Source: Yoonia sp. R2331
GTDB taxonomy: Bacteria > Pseudomonadota > Alphaproteobacteria > Rhodobacterales > Rhodobacteraceae
Length of the DNA stretch: 64,000 bases
Assembly (NCBI RefSeq): GCF_041103235.1
Contig: NZ_JBGCUN010000001.1
Span: 248,001-312,000 of the forward strand
Direction: 5' to 3'
Position 1 is the first letter of the stretch; each line of letters begins with the position of its first letter. The notes under the pieces are model-generated. The model searched no databases, was not told the origin of the DNA, and saw only the letters and a list, made by a program, of their open reading frames with translations. This document shows, piece by piece, positions 8,849 to 16,739 of this stretch. The position numbers and the translations under genes are program-made.

Positions 8849-8987
8849 CGTTCTCAGGGCGGGGCGAAATTCCCCACCGGCGGTATGTCAGCAATGATGA
8901 GCCCGCGAGCGCCCGGCACACCGCCGGGGTCAAGCAGATCTGGTGAGATGCCAGAGCCGACGGTCATAGTCCGGATGAAAGAGAGCG
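8849..8987 (+). promoter_or_regulatory. FMN riboswitch (RFN element)
   Basis: The conserved RFN aptamer is readable throughout. P1 pairs CGTTCTC (8849-8855) with GAGAGCG (8981-8987). Between them lie the hallmark segments AGGGCGGGGCGAAATTCCCC, ACCGGCGGTA, GAGCCCGCGAGCG, CAGATCTGGTGAGATGCCAG, AGCCGACGGTCATAGTCCGG and ATGAAAGAGAG. It lies about 70 bases upstream of a RibN-like transporter. A 7-bp hairpin with two G-U pairs (8994-9000 with 9006-9012) follows without a U-run, so control of translation seems likelier than termination. Confidence 0.95.
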
Positions 8988-9057
8988 GGTGCTGGGTGGC
9001 TTTTAGCTGCCCGGTTCCGCGTTGCCTTGGGTCACGGGACAACGAAAGGAGATGCAC

Positions 9058-9903
9058 GTGACCTTTACAACTTTGATGAAAAACCCCGCATGGGCCGGGG
9101 CCGGGTTCATGGTGCTGGCAGGCGGTTTGTTTGCCGGGGCAAATGTGGCCGTGCAGGCCGCTGGCATGTGGCACGGGGCCAGCCCCGGTGCGGTGGCGTT
9201 CTGGCAATATGCGGGTGCGCTGGTCTTGGCTGTGCCGCTGCTGCGCGACTGGCGCACAACGCAGCCACTGCTGCATCTGACCCGCGTGGCGCTGGCTGCC
9301 GTGGGCGTCCAGCTGTGGGTGACTGGATTGGCGGTGGTGCCGATCTGGCAGGCGATTGCGCTGATCCTGACATCGCCCCTGTTTGTCACGCTGGGGGCGG
9401 GGCTGTTGCTGGGCGAGCCGTTGGGCTGGCGGCGATTGGGTGCGGTGGTCGCGGGCGCGCTGGGCGGGGTGATTATCCTTGCCCCGTGGTCGGATACGTT
9501 TGCCTGGGCGGCTCTTTTGCCGGTAGGGGCGGCGGCGTTCTGGGCCGCGTCATCGCTGGTGACCAAGCGGCTGACCCGGACCGAGAGTGCCGCGACGCTG
9601 ACGCTATGGTTGCTTGTGCTCCTGGTACCGGTGAATGCAGCACTGGCGCTGCCCGGCGGGTTTTCGGTGGGAACGGCGGTTTGGCCGGTGGCAGCAGCAG
9701 CGGTGTTCACCGTGATTGCGCAATGGGCCTTGGCGAGTGCCTACCGGCGGGCGGATGCGGCGTTCTTGCAGCCGTTTGACCACTTGAAGCTGCCGTTGAA
9801 TGTGGGGCTGGGCTTGCTGGTTTTTGGCTTTGCGCCACCTGGTGCCATGTGGATCGGGGCGGCTGTGATTGTCGCGGCGGCAGCGGTGGCGTTGCGCGAG
9901 TGA
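9058..9903 (+). CDS. ribN: RibN-like riboflavin transporter (EamA/DMT family)
   Basis: A 281-residue protein with ten predicted membrane segments in two EamA repeats; residues include GFMVLAGGLFAGANVAVQ and SLVTKRLTRTES between the halves. DMT proteins preceded by an FMN riboswitch in alphaproteobacteria form the RibN riboflavin-uptake group, so the riboswitch is the main reason for the name. GTG at 9058 is preferred because AAAGGAG lies six bases upstream; ATG at 9052 would sit directly on that site. It stands alone, followed by two hairpins and a convergent gene. Without the riboswitch it could only be called a generic DMT transporter. Confidence 0.82.
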   Translation: MTFTTLMKNPAWAGAGFMVLAGGLFAGANVAVQAAGMWHGASPGAVAFWQYAGALVLAVPLLRDWRTTQPLLHLTRVALAAVGVQLWVTGLAVVPIWQAIALILTSPLFVTLGAGLLLGEPLGWRRLGAVVAGALGGVIILAPWSDTFAWAALLPVGAAAFWAASSLVTKRLTRTESAATLTLWLLVLLVPVNAALALPGGFSVGTAVWPVAAAAVFTVIAQWALASAYRRADAAFLQPFDHLKLPLNVGLGLLVFGFAPPGAMWIGAAVIVAAAAVALRE

Positions 9904-9916
9904 TTTGGCGGGGGAG

Positions 9917-9947
9917 CCGGGGTAAACCCCGGCCTACCCTCGGTAGG
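9917..9947. terminator. Two adjacent hairpins between convergent genes
   Basis: CCGGGG/CCCCGG (9917-9932, loop TAAA) is followed immediately by CCTACC/GGTAGG (9933-9947). They lie between ribN and the convergent secreted-protein gene. There is no clear U-run, so termination is inferred from position only. Confidence 0.4.
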
Positions 9948-9978
9948 AAATGTCGTGCTTTAGACTGATGCGCGGCTG

Positions 9979-10623
9979 TCAGCGCGTGACATAGAGCGTG
10001 AAGGGGCCGTTGCCGATCTGGATTTCGGTCAGGCTTTGGCCTGCGGCGGTGTCATATGTCACCTCCATCGTGGCGTTCTTGATATAAAGCGGCGAAAGAT
10101 GCCCCGGCCCCGCCGTCACGCGGTAGGACATGTCACACGACAGCATCGCGCCGGTCTGGGTCGATCCGGTGGGCGACAATGTGATCACCCGGCGGCCATC
10201 GTAGAACCGCATGGCACCGGGGCAGCCGGTGGCATTGATCATCCCGTTCAGCACCGCCACAGGGGTCGAGACGGCACCCGGCACGGCGGCGGGGTCAGAA
10301 AGGTCCGTGCGGTCATCCGATGGGCTGACAGTGGTTTCGATCACTTGGCCCTTGTCGGAAAGAACCGAGATCTTGCGGCCTTTGCGTGGGGTATCGGACA
10401 GGTACTGCGTCACCACACGACCGTCGGTCATCTGAACGCGCTTGGCGGTGGCAGTGAAGGCCCCATTGGCCAGGCCAAGAGGCGAATCCGTGACGTTCGC
10501 GCGGATGCTGTCGCCCGTGACGGTCATGGTGCCGATGGTGCCGCTGCCGAGTGAAAGCTGGAAGGTTTGCGCGCTCGCCAAAGTGGCGAAACTGGTAAAC
10601 AGGATGGTCAAAAACACGCGCAT
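9979..10623 (-). CDS. Secreted protein of unknown function
   Basis: I do not recognise this family with certainty. The start at 10623 is chosen because GGAG lies six bases upstream and because it gives a clean Sec signal peptide (MRVFLTILFTSFATLASAQT). The mature part of about 195 residues is beta-rich, with two cysteines far apart (in ATGCPGAM and LSCDMSY) that could form a disulfide. It resembles DUF3108-like periplasmic lipid-binding proteins in length and style, but that is a guess. It is convergent with ribN and divergent from the sterol-desaturase-family gene. Confidence 0.7.
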   Translation of the reverse strand: MRVFLTILFTSFATLASAQTFQLSLGSGTIGTMTVTGDSIRANVTDSPLGLANGAFTATAKRVQMTDGRVVTQYLSDTPRKGRKISVLSDKGQVIETTVSPSDDRTDLSDPAAVPGAVSTPVAVLNGMINATGCPGAMRFYDGRRVITLSPTGSTQTGAMLSCDMSYRVTAGPGHLSPLYIKNATMEVTYDTAAGQSLTEIQIGNGPFTLYVTR

Positions 10624-10785
10624 CAAAGGCTCCGCAATCAGGTTGGCAGCGACATAGCAGAGAAACACCAACATGACAGCGTTATCCAATATCAGATCGG
10701 CGGATTGTCCCCAAATCATCACCAATCAGCCCCGCAATTGCCCCTTTTGCGCGCGACAAGATGACGAAGAAAGTGGGAGTCCGTG

Positions 10786-11748
10786 ATGGATTTTTGGGCA
10801 ACGTCTTGGCAGAATCTGCAACAGACCTTTGGGGTCAAGTTCTTGTTATCGCCGGTTTATCTGGGTGCGACGGTATTGATCGTCTGGGCCGTCTGGCTAT
10901 ATCGCGGCAAGCCGACGGGGTTCTTGCGGTTCATGTTGCCGCGCGAGCTTTATGTGCATCCCTCGACGCTGGTCGATATCAAGGTGGGGCTGTTTAACAC
11001 CTTGTTCACAGCAACCGGGGCCATCTCGGCCCTGCTGGTGACGCCCTATGTGACAATCGCGGTGCTACAGCAATTGGGCGGAGAACTGGCCGATGCGGGC
11101 GGGGTTTGGCACGGGGTTCTGGCCGCAGCGCTTTTGTTCCTGACTCAGGATTTCTGCCGCTACTGGAACCATTATCTGCACCATGAGACCAAGGTTTTGT
11201 GGCCGTTCCACGCGGTGCATCATTCGGCCGAGGTGATGACGCCGCTCACGTTTCTGCGGGCGCATCCGATGTATTCTGCCTTGCAGGCGCTGATGATTTC
11301 CGCACTGGTCGGCATCGTGCAGGCCCTGATCCTGTGGGCGCTGGTCGGGCAAATCGAGCCCTGGGCGATTTATGCGGGCACGATTGCGTTCAACACCTAT
11401 GTGTTTTTCGGCGCGCATCTGCGGCACAGCCATATCTGGGTCAGCTATGGCCGGGTGATGGAGCATATCCTGATTTCCCCGGCGCAGCATCAGATCCACC
11501 ACTCCAGCGACCCAATCCATCACGACAAGAACTATGGCGAGGTTTTTGCGATCTGGGATTGGATGTTTGGCACGCTTTACGTGCCGGATGGATACGAGAC
11601 GCTGGATTATGGCTTGGCCGATGGCGAAGGCAACAAGATCCCGCAGAAGCACCCGACCCTGAAAGACGCGCTGATCGGCCCGTTTGAAGAGGTCTGGGAA
11701 GAGATCACCAAAGGCACCTCGCTGGCCAAGGCAGAGGAACGGTCATGA
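10786..11748 (+). CDS. Sterol desaturase / fatty acid hydroxylase family protein
   Basis: Membrane-bound di-iron hydroxylase of the ERG3/ERG25 superfamily, 320 residues from ATG 10786 (GGGAG six bases upstream). Several N-terminal membrane segments precede the histidine clusters: DFCRYWNHYLHHE, FHAVHHS, LRHSHIW and the C-terminal QHQIHHS and PIHHDKNYG. Such clusters hold the di-iron site. The substrate is unknown; candidates are hopanoid, carotenoid or alkylglycerol-type lipids. The stop overlaps the next start by four bases (ATGA), coupling it to a DCC-HTTM fusion protein, which suggests a shared membrane-lipid oxidation job. Confidence 0.88.
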   Translation: MDFWATSWQNLQQTFGVKFLLSPVYLGATVLIVWAVWLYRGKPTGFLRFMLPRELYVHPSTLVDIKVGLFNTLFTATGAISALLVTPYVTIAVLQQLGGELADAGGVWHGVLAAALLFLTQDFCRYWNHYLHHETKVLWPFHAVHHSAEVMTPLTFLRAHPMYSALQALMISALVGIVQALILWALVGQIEPWAIYAGTIAFNTYVFFGAHLRHSHIWVSYGRVMEHILISPAQHQIHHSSDPIHHDKNYGEVFAIWDWMFGTLYVPDGYETLDYGLADGEGNKIPQKHPTLKDALIGPFEEVWEEITKGTSLAKAEERS

Positions 11749-13511
11749 GTGCCACGGATATGACCGGGGTGGTGGCCGACCCGGCAGAGGTGCGGGTTTA
11801 TTATGACGGGGAATGCCCGTTCTGTGCGGCCTACACAACGATGTTGCGCCTGCGGGAAACCGTCGGGCGCGTCATGTTGATTGACTTGCGCGAAGACGCG
11901 GATGCGCGGGCGGAATTGGCGGCACAAGGTTTTGACGTGGACCAAGGCATGGTGGTCGAGATGGATGGCCGCCGCGTCGGCGGGGCCGATGCCACCAACG
12001 CGCTGGCGCTGATGTCGACCAATGCGGGCTGGTTCAACAGGCTGAACCGCGCGGTCTTTGCGATCCCGTTTCTGGCGATGATTTTCTACCCCATCCTGCG
12101 CGCGGGCCGCTGGATCACGCTGTTTGCCATGGGCCGCGAGGGGATCAATGCCCGCGCCGAGGCAGGCACGCGGCAGATGCTGTTCAGCTTCTTTTTTGGC
12201 CTCTTTTCGCTGTTTCACGTCTTCAACTACGCCTTTGCCTATGGCCGTTATCCACCGGCGGCTGACCTGATTGCGGTCTTTGCGGCGGCGTTGTTGCTGC
12301 TCTGGCGGCCGCATTCGGCCCGCGCGCTGGCACTTTTGATGCTGGCGAGCCTGATTTCCACGATCGCGCAGGCCCCGGCGCAATCAAACCATACGATGCT
12401 GCGCACGGTGGTGGTGATCGGCTATTGGCTGTCGTTCCTGTGGACGTTTGTCCGTGCCAAGGACTCGCGCGAGATTTTCGACAACTTCGTTCTCGCCGGG
12501 CGCGGGTCGCTTATCGTGATGTATATTTTCGGCATCTTTCACAAGATTAACACCGACTTCCTGAACCCTGAGACCAGTTGCGCAGTGACGTTGTGGCAGG
12601 ACATGCCGGCGCCGCTGAGCATGGTGCAGGGGTATTGGATGGACCAGCTTGCGATCTATGGCACTTTTGGAGTGGAAGGCGCGATTGCGATTGCCCTGAT
12701 CATTCCGCGAACGCGCTATCTTGGGCTGGTCTTCGGTATCGGGTTCCACTTGATGCTGGGGCTGTCGGATTATGCCGCCTATATCGCCTTCACGACGCTG
12801 TCGATTGCCATGCATGTGCTGTTCCTGAGCCGGACCCAGACCGCGCGCATGGTGGGTTCGCCCGAGATGGCGTTTATCCGGGAACGCATCCAGCAGCCCT
12901 TGGGCGTGGCCGCGTTCCTGATCTTTCTGACCGGTGGTGCGCTGGCGATGTACCGCCATGATTTCAGCCTGTCGAACCTGTGTTTGCTGCCCTTTGTGCT
13001 GCCGCTTTGCTGGTTGATCCTGCGCTATGGGCGCGAGGAGACGGGCCAGAGCCACACCAAGGCGGCCTGGGTCATTGGGTTCGTCGCGGCAGGGATTTAC
13101 TTTGCCGGTGGGGCCGCCCCTTACTTTGGACTGAAGACCGCGCAGTCGATCAATATGTTCGCGAACCTGCGGCTGGAGGAAGGCGTAAGCAACCACGTCG
13201 TGTTCCCCAATCCGCCGGGGCCGTTTACTTATCTTGAGGACGTAGCGGTGGTCACGGAAGCCTCTGAAAGCGGGTTCCTCCGGGACTATCAGCAGCGTGG
13301 TTTTGCGATCGTCTACTACGATCTGATCGCGCATCTGGCAGACAATCCGGGCGTGACGGTCAGCTTTGACATGGGCGGGCAGAGCTACACAAATGTTTCT
13401 GCCGCTGATGTCCAGAGCGATATCGATGGGATGCTGCACGGGCCATGGGTGCGCAAGTGGTTCCATTTTCAGCCGGTGCAACTGGAGCGGCCTGAGGGGT
13501 GTACGCTTTAG
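11745..13511 (+). CDS. DCC thiol-disulfide domain fused to an HTTM-like membrane domain
   Basis: A 588-residue two-part protein. Residues about 10-100 form a DCC (DUF393) thioredoxin-like domain with the motif YYDGECPFC, whose CxxC is expected to be redox active. Residues about 140-470 hold roughly ten hydrophobic segments related to HTTM or vitamin-K-dependent carboxylase-type domains, including YIFGIFHKINTDFLNP followed by TSCA. The C-terminal 100 residues are soluble and tryptophan rich. It is translationally coupled to the upstream sterol-desaturase-family gene. Function is unknown; a redox-active lipid- or protein-modifying membrane enzyme is inference. Confidence 0.78.
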   Translation: MSATDMTGVVADPAEVRVYYDGECPFCAAYTTMLRLRETVGRVMLIDLREDADARAELAAQGFDVDQGMVVEMDGRRVGGADATNALALMSTNAGWFNRLNRAVFAIPFLAMIFYPILRAGRWITLFAMGREGINARAEAGTRQMLFSFFFGLFSLFHVFNYAFAYGRYPPAADLIAVFAAALLLLWRPHSARALALLMLASLISTIAQAPAQSNHTMLRTVVVIGYWLSFLWTFVRAKDSREIFDNFVLAGRGSLIVMYIFGIFHKINTDFLNPETSCAVTLWQDMPAPLSMVQGYWMDQLAIYGTFGVEGAIAIALIIPRTRYLGLVFGIGFHLMLGLSDYAAYIAFTTLSIAMHVLFLSRTQTARMVGSPEMAFIRERIQQPLGVAAFLIFLTGGALAMYRHDFSLSNLCLLPFVLPLCWLILRYGREETGQSHTKAAWVIGFVAAGIYFAGGAAPYFGLKTAQSINMFANLRLEEGVSNHVVFPNPPGPFTYLEDVAVVTEASESGFLRDYQQRGFAIVYYDLIAHLADNPGVTVSFDMGGQSYTNVSAADVQSDIDGMLHGPWVRKWFHFQPVQLERPEGCTL

Positions 13512-13617
13512 GGGAACGGCAGTCTTGCGGGAGAAGGGTCAATTCGCTGCGCTCGAACGAACGTCCGCTTCAAGAAAACGTAAATCGGAACTCATCCGAA
13601 GAATAGCGACCGTAGGG

Positions 13618-13944
13618 CTAACCTAGGTCGCGCAAACTTCGGGGTGTCGGCCATATGTGTGGACATTCGGTCTGCCCCTCAAACCATCCGGCTTCCACAC
13701 CACGAACTTCAATTAAATCTGCTACGAAAAACAGAACTGCACCGCAAAGCCAGAGGGTAAGAAACCGATAAACAAACGGTCGATCATCTCGGGTCAGCGG
13801 TATTCGATTGGGCTTGTTTTCAAGCATTGCCATCTTTTGTTTGAATTTGCGCTGAAACAAAAAAAATCCGAAAAAAACGCAACCTGCAAAGCCAACGACT
13901 GACAGGCCATAGCCCAGACAACCTATCGAGCCTGCTCCCATCAT
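13618..13944 (-). CDS. Small two-helix membrane protein, unknown function
   Basis: A 108-residue reading frame with two hydrophobic stretches (residues about 8-30, LSVVGFAGCVFFGFFLF, and about 62-82, LTLWLCGAVLFFVADLI) separated by a basic loop. I do not recognise the family. It sits alone in a stretch with noticeably lower G+C than its surroundings, which suggests recent acquisition. The coding call rests only on the open frame and the sensible membrane topology. Confidence 0.45.
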   Translation of the reverse strand: MMGAGSIGCLGYGLSVVGFAGCVFFGFFLFQRKFKQKMAMLENKPNRIPLTRDDRPFVYRFLTLWLCGAVLFFVADLIEVRGVEAGWFEGQTECPHIWPTPRSLRDLG

Positions 13945-14192
13945 TTACGTTCTTCCCTTCGGATTTCTGGGCGAGGTTTGCTTCAGGACACTGCTATCAC
14001 TTGGACTGGCCGCGTAGAAGGACACTTGGCGTGTTTATTTGACCGACAGGGCTTAGCCGCCATTCGAGCAGGCTGCAGCATCGGTCAACGTGGGCTCAAA
14101 GCAGACATCTAATATAAAGGAAGGCCCCACAGATGTGCGGGGCCCTTTGCCCGGATAGGTGGGCAGATTGCTCACCCTACGTTTCAGCGCAA
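13945..14192. other. Gene-poor stretch before tpa
   Basis: No convincing coding sequence is visible here. The only structure I see is the minus-strand terminator hairpin at 14123-14144. Confidence 0.6.
14111..14144 (-). terminator. Terminator of tpa
   Basis: GGCCCCACA (14123-14131) pairs with TGCGGGGCC (14136-14144) with one internal mismatch and a GATG loop. On the minus strand the stem is followed by TTCCTTTATATT, a T-rich tail. It lies 49 bases past the tpa stop. Confidence 0.7.
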
Positions 14193-15575
14193 TTATCCCA
14201 AAACCCGCGTGATCGCTTGGTCGACGGCGTCGGTGATCTGGTCCAGATCATCGGCTGTCGCGATGAGCGAGGGGGCGAAGAGGAGGGTGTTGTTGAACCC
14301 CGGCAGTGAGCGGTTGGTGGCGCCGATGATCACTCCTTGGGCCATACAGTCGGCGACAATCGCGCCGACTTCCTTTTCGCCCACAGGCTCTTTGCTGTCG
14401 CGGTCGGTGACCAGTTCGGCACCTGCGAAAAGGCCTTTGCCACGCACGTCGCCGATCCATTTGTGCTTGTCCTGAAGGGCCAGCAGGTTGCTGTTCAGAT
14501 GCGCGCCCATGGTGGTGGAGTTCTCCAGCAGCCCCTCTTCCATGATGATGTTCATGTTCTCGATCGCCGCCGCAGGGCCGCCGGTGCAGCCGCCAAAGGT
14601 CGAGATATCGCGGAAGTAGCCCATCTTGTCGGTGTCGTCCTTGAACTGTTCGAACACCGCATTGGTGGTCACGCAGCAGGAAATCGCCGCATAGCCAGAG
14701 GCGACGCCTTTGGCCATCGTGACGATGTCGGGCTGGACGCCGTATTGCTGGTAGCCAAACCAAGTGCCGGTGCGCCCGATGCCGCAGACGACCTCATCAA
14801 TGTGCAGCAGGATGTCGTACTTTTTGCAGATCTCCTGCACCTTTTGCCAATAGCCTTCGGGCGGGGTGATGACGCCGCCGCCTGCGGTGATCGGCTCAAG
14901 GCAGAGCGCGCCAATGGTGTCGGCACCTTCGCGCAGGATCACCTCTTCAATCGCTTCGGCGGCTTTGATGCCGTATGCCTCACCAGTGGAGCCGTCCTGG
15001 CTGCGGTATTCAAGGCAGTGCGGGACGCGGACGAAGCCGGGGGTGAAGGGGCCGTATTGCGCGTTGCGCTCGTCCTGACCGCCTGCGGACATCGTGGCGA
15101 TGGTGGAGCCGTGGTAGTCACGCTCGCGGTAGAGGATTTTGGACTTTTTGCCGCCGTGGTGCTTGTGGCTGATCTGGCGAACCATCTTAAAGGCTTTCTC
15201 GTTCGCCTCTGACCCGGAGTTGGCGTAGTAGACGCGATCAAGTCCGGGCATTTTGTCGATCAGCATTTCGGCGAATTGCGAGCCGGGGATCGTGCCAAGG
15301 GTGCCGCCGAAGAAGCACATCTTGGTCACGGCGTCAGAGATCGCCTTGCCCATACGCTCGCGGCCATAGCCGATGTTGACGGTCCAGACGCCGCCAGAGA
15401 CAGAATCGATATGTTCTTTGCCCTTGATATCCCACAGGCGCATGCCCTTGCCTTCGACGATGATGCGCGGGTCAATGGACTCAAAAGGTTTGTGCTGCAT
15501 CAGGTGGTGCCAGATATGGGCACGGTCGGCTTCGACAATCTTTTCGGGGTCGTTGGTCAGGGCTTGCAGGTTCAT
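14193..15575 (-). CDS. tpa: Taurine-pyruvate aminotransferase
   Basis: Class III PLP aminotransferase, 460 residues, transferring the amino group of taurine to pyruvate to give sulfoacetaldehyde and alanine. The start MNLQALTNDPEKIVEADRAH and the following WHHLMQHKPF resemble Tpa proteins. Class III landmarks are YANSGSEANEKAFK (PLP phosphate), HIDEVVCGIGRTG and the Schiff-base lysine in VTMAKGVASGY. It supplies the Xsc substrate, although it lies 5.5 kb from the xsc operon and is separated by unrelated genes. CTGG repeats like those before xsc precede it. An omega-amino acid transaminase with another substrate is the main alternative. Confidence 0.85.
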   Translation of the reverse strand: MNLQALTNDPEKIVEADRAHIWHHLMQHKPFESIDPRIIVEGKGMRLWDIKGKEHIDSVSGGVWTVNIGYGRERMGKAISDAVTKMCFFGGTLGTIPGSQFAEMLIDKMPGLDRVYYANSGSEANEKAFKMVRQISHKHHGGKKSKILYRERDYHGSTIATMSAGGQDERNAQYGPFTPGFVRVPHCLEYRSQDGSTGEAYGIKAAEAIEEVILREGADTIGALCLEPITAGGGVITPPEGYWQKVQEICKKYDILLHIDEVVCGIGRTGTWFGYQQYGVQPDIVTMAKGVASGYAAISCCVTTNAVFEQFKDDTDKMGYFRDISTFGGCTGGPAAAIENMNIIMEEGLLENSTTMGAHLNSNLLALQDKHKWIGDVRGKGLFAGAELVTDRDSKEPVGEKEVGAIVADCMAQGVIIGATNRSLPGFNNTLLFAPSLIATADDLDQITDAVDQAITRVLG

Positions 15576-16232
15576 GGCGTCCTCCTATCAGGCATGCGAA
15601 TCCCCCGCGCGCAGCGGGACAAGGATGGCCTAGTTTGCCCAAGAATCGCGGTCTGCCAATAGGGCCAGTTCGACCCTTGCGTAAGACCAGGCTAAAGCTC
15701 TGCTCCGGCGCGAATTTCGCGCCAGCGCAGGCAGAAACCTTTTTGGCGCGGGTGCGGCAAGGTCGCGGTCAAGGGTGCGAGCGACGTCGGCGATGCGGCG
15801 GTTGGTGACCGCCATGTCGGGGTCGGATGCAGGCCGGTTGCGGACCACGATCCGGTGATGCCCAATGCCAAAGATACGGCGCACGCTGGTCCCCCAAAGC
15901 CGGCCAAGATGACGCCCCAGTTGCGATCACCACCTAGCCGGGCGTATTCCACTAGTGTCAGCGCGTTTGTCATCTTTGTTTGGGCGGTGCGGCGGCTTGC
16001 GCGAACCCGTAGTGTCTGGCGACCGTGCTTTCATCCCGTGCAGCACCCGGCGCCAGTCCGGTTGTCACAAAGCGCGGCTGCAGGTCAGCAAGGCAGGTCG
16101 ATTTGATGAAGTCGAACAAGTGCGTCCCCATTGGTGCGCAGGTTGTCTACATTTGACTTTTCGGTCAGGTGATCTGGTGTTGCCGGGGTCCTGACCGTCG
16201 GTTGAGCCAAAAAGGGCAGAAGGCAGATTGAA
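15576..16232. other. 650-base stretch without a convincing gene
   Basis: Only short minus-strand open frames occur here (15692-15973 and 15630-15884, in two different frames). They might be remnants of one frameshifted gene, but I recognise no domain in either. The stretch also holds the candidate TauR sites in front of tpa, at its left side. Confidence 0.5.
15660..15690 (-). promoter_or_regulatory. Direct repeat upstream of tpa, candidate TauR site
   Basis: On the minus strand CTGGTCTTA (15690-15682) and CTGGCCCTA (15668-15660) form a direct repeat spaced 22 bases. CTGGCCCTA is identical to the proximal copy before xsc. The repeats lie 85-115 bases before the tpa start, matching 90-121 for xsc. 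Confidence 0.55.
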
Positions 16233-16739
16233 TTGAGCGATCTTGAGGTGGCGGCGGCATTTTGCGCGGTGCTGTTGATCCTATTGGTGGTTTTGCGGCT
16301 GCGGCTGCGGCGGCGCGACCCGGACCGGATGCCGGGCAATGCGATCCTAGTGGATGGGTCAAACGTCATGCAATGGGGCGGTGATCCGTCGCTGAAGGTG
16401 CTGACGCGCGTTGTCAAAAAGCTGGAGGATGAAGGGTTGAAGCCTTACATCTGCTTTGATGCCAATGTGGGCTACAAGCTGGGGGATCGGTTTGCAGGTC
16501 ATGATGCAATGGCCGCAAAACTGGGACTGTCCCCGAAACAGGTGTTTGTGGTGGACAAAGGTGTGATCGCGGATGGCGTGCTGCTGGACCTCGCCGCAGA
16601 GCACGCCTTGTCCATTGTGACCAACGATCGGTTTCGTGATTGGACAGTGACACACCCTTGGGTGAAAGATCACCGGAGGTTCCGGCGCGGGACATGGAAA
16701 CAGGGATCGGTCGTGTGGGGGTCTGGGCGAAAACGTTGA
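16233..16739 (+). CDS. Membrane-anchored NYN/PIN-fold ribonuclease-like protein
   Basis: A 168-residue protein with one N-terminal membrane helix (residues about 6-24) and a basic stop-transfer stretch, followed by a Zc3h12a-type NYN domain. Acidic metal-binding positions are visible in AILVDGSNVMQWGG, FAGHDAMA and IVTNDRFRDW. NYN domains are metal-dependent RNases, so an RNA-cleaving role at the membrane face is inferred. The start is TTG at 16233; an in-frame stop lies 30 bases upstream and no in-frame ATG gives the helix. Its 3' end overlaps the next gene by 46 bases. Confidence 0.75.
   Translation: MSDLEVAAAFCAVLLILLVVLRLRLRRRDPDRMPGNAILVDGSNVMQWGGDPSLKVLTRVVKKLEDEGLKPYICFDANVGYKLGDRFAGHDAMAAKLGLSPKQVFVVDKGVIADGVLLDLAAEHALSIVTNDRFRDWTVTHPWVKDHRRFRRGTWKQGSVVWGSGRKR

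Noticed and set aside
15630-15973. Two short minus-strand frames that could join into one frameshifted gene
   Set aside because: No domain or family is recognisable in either frame and no ribosome site is evident, so a gene or pseudogene call is not supported.
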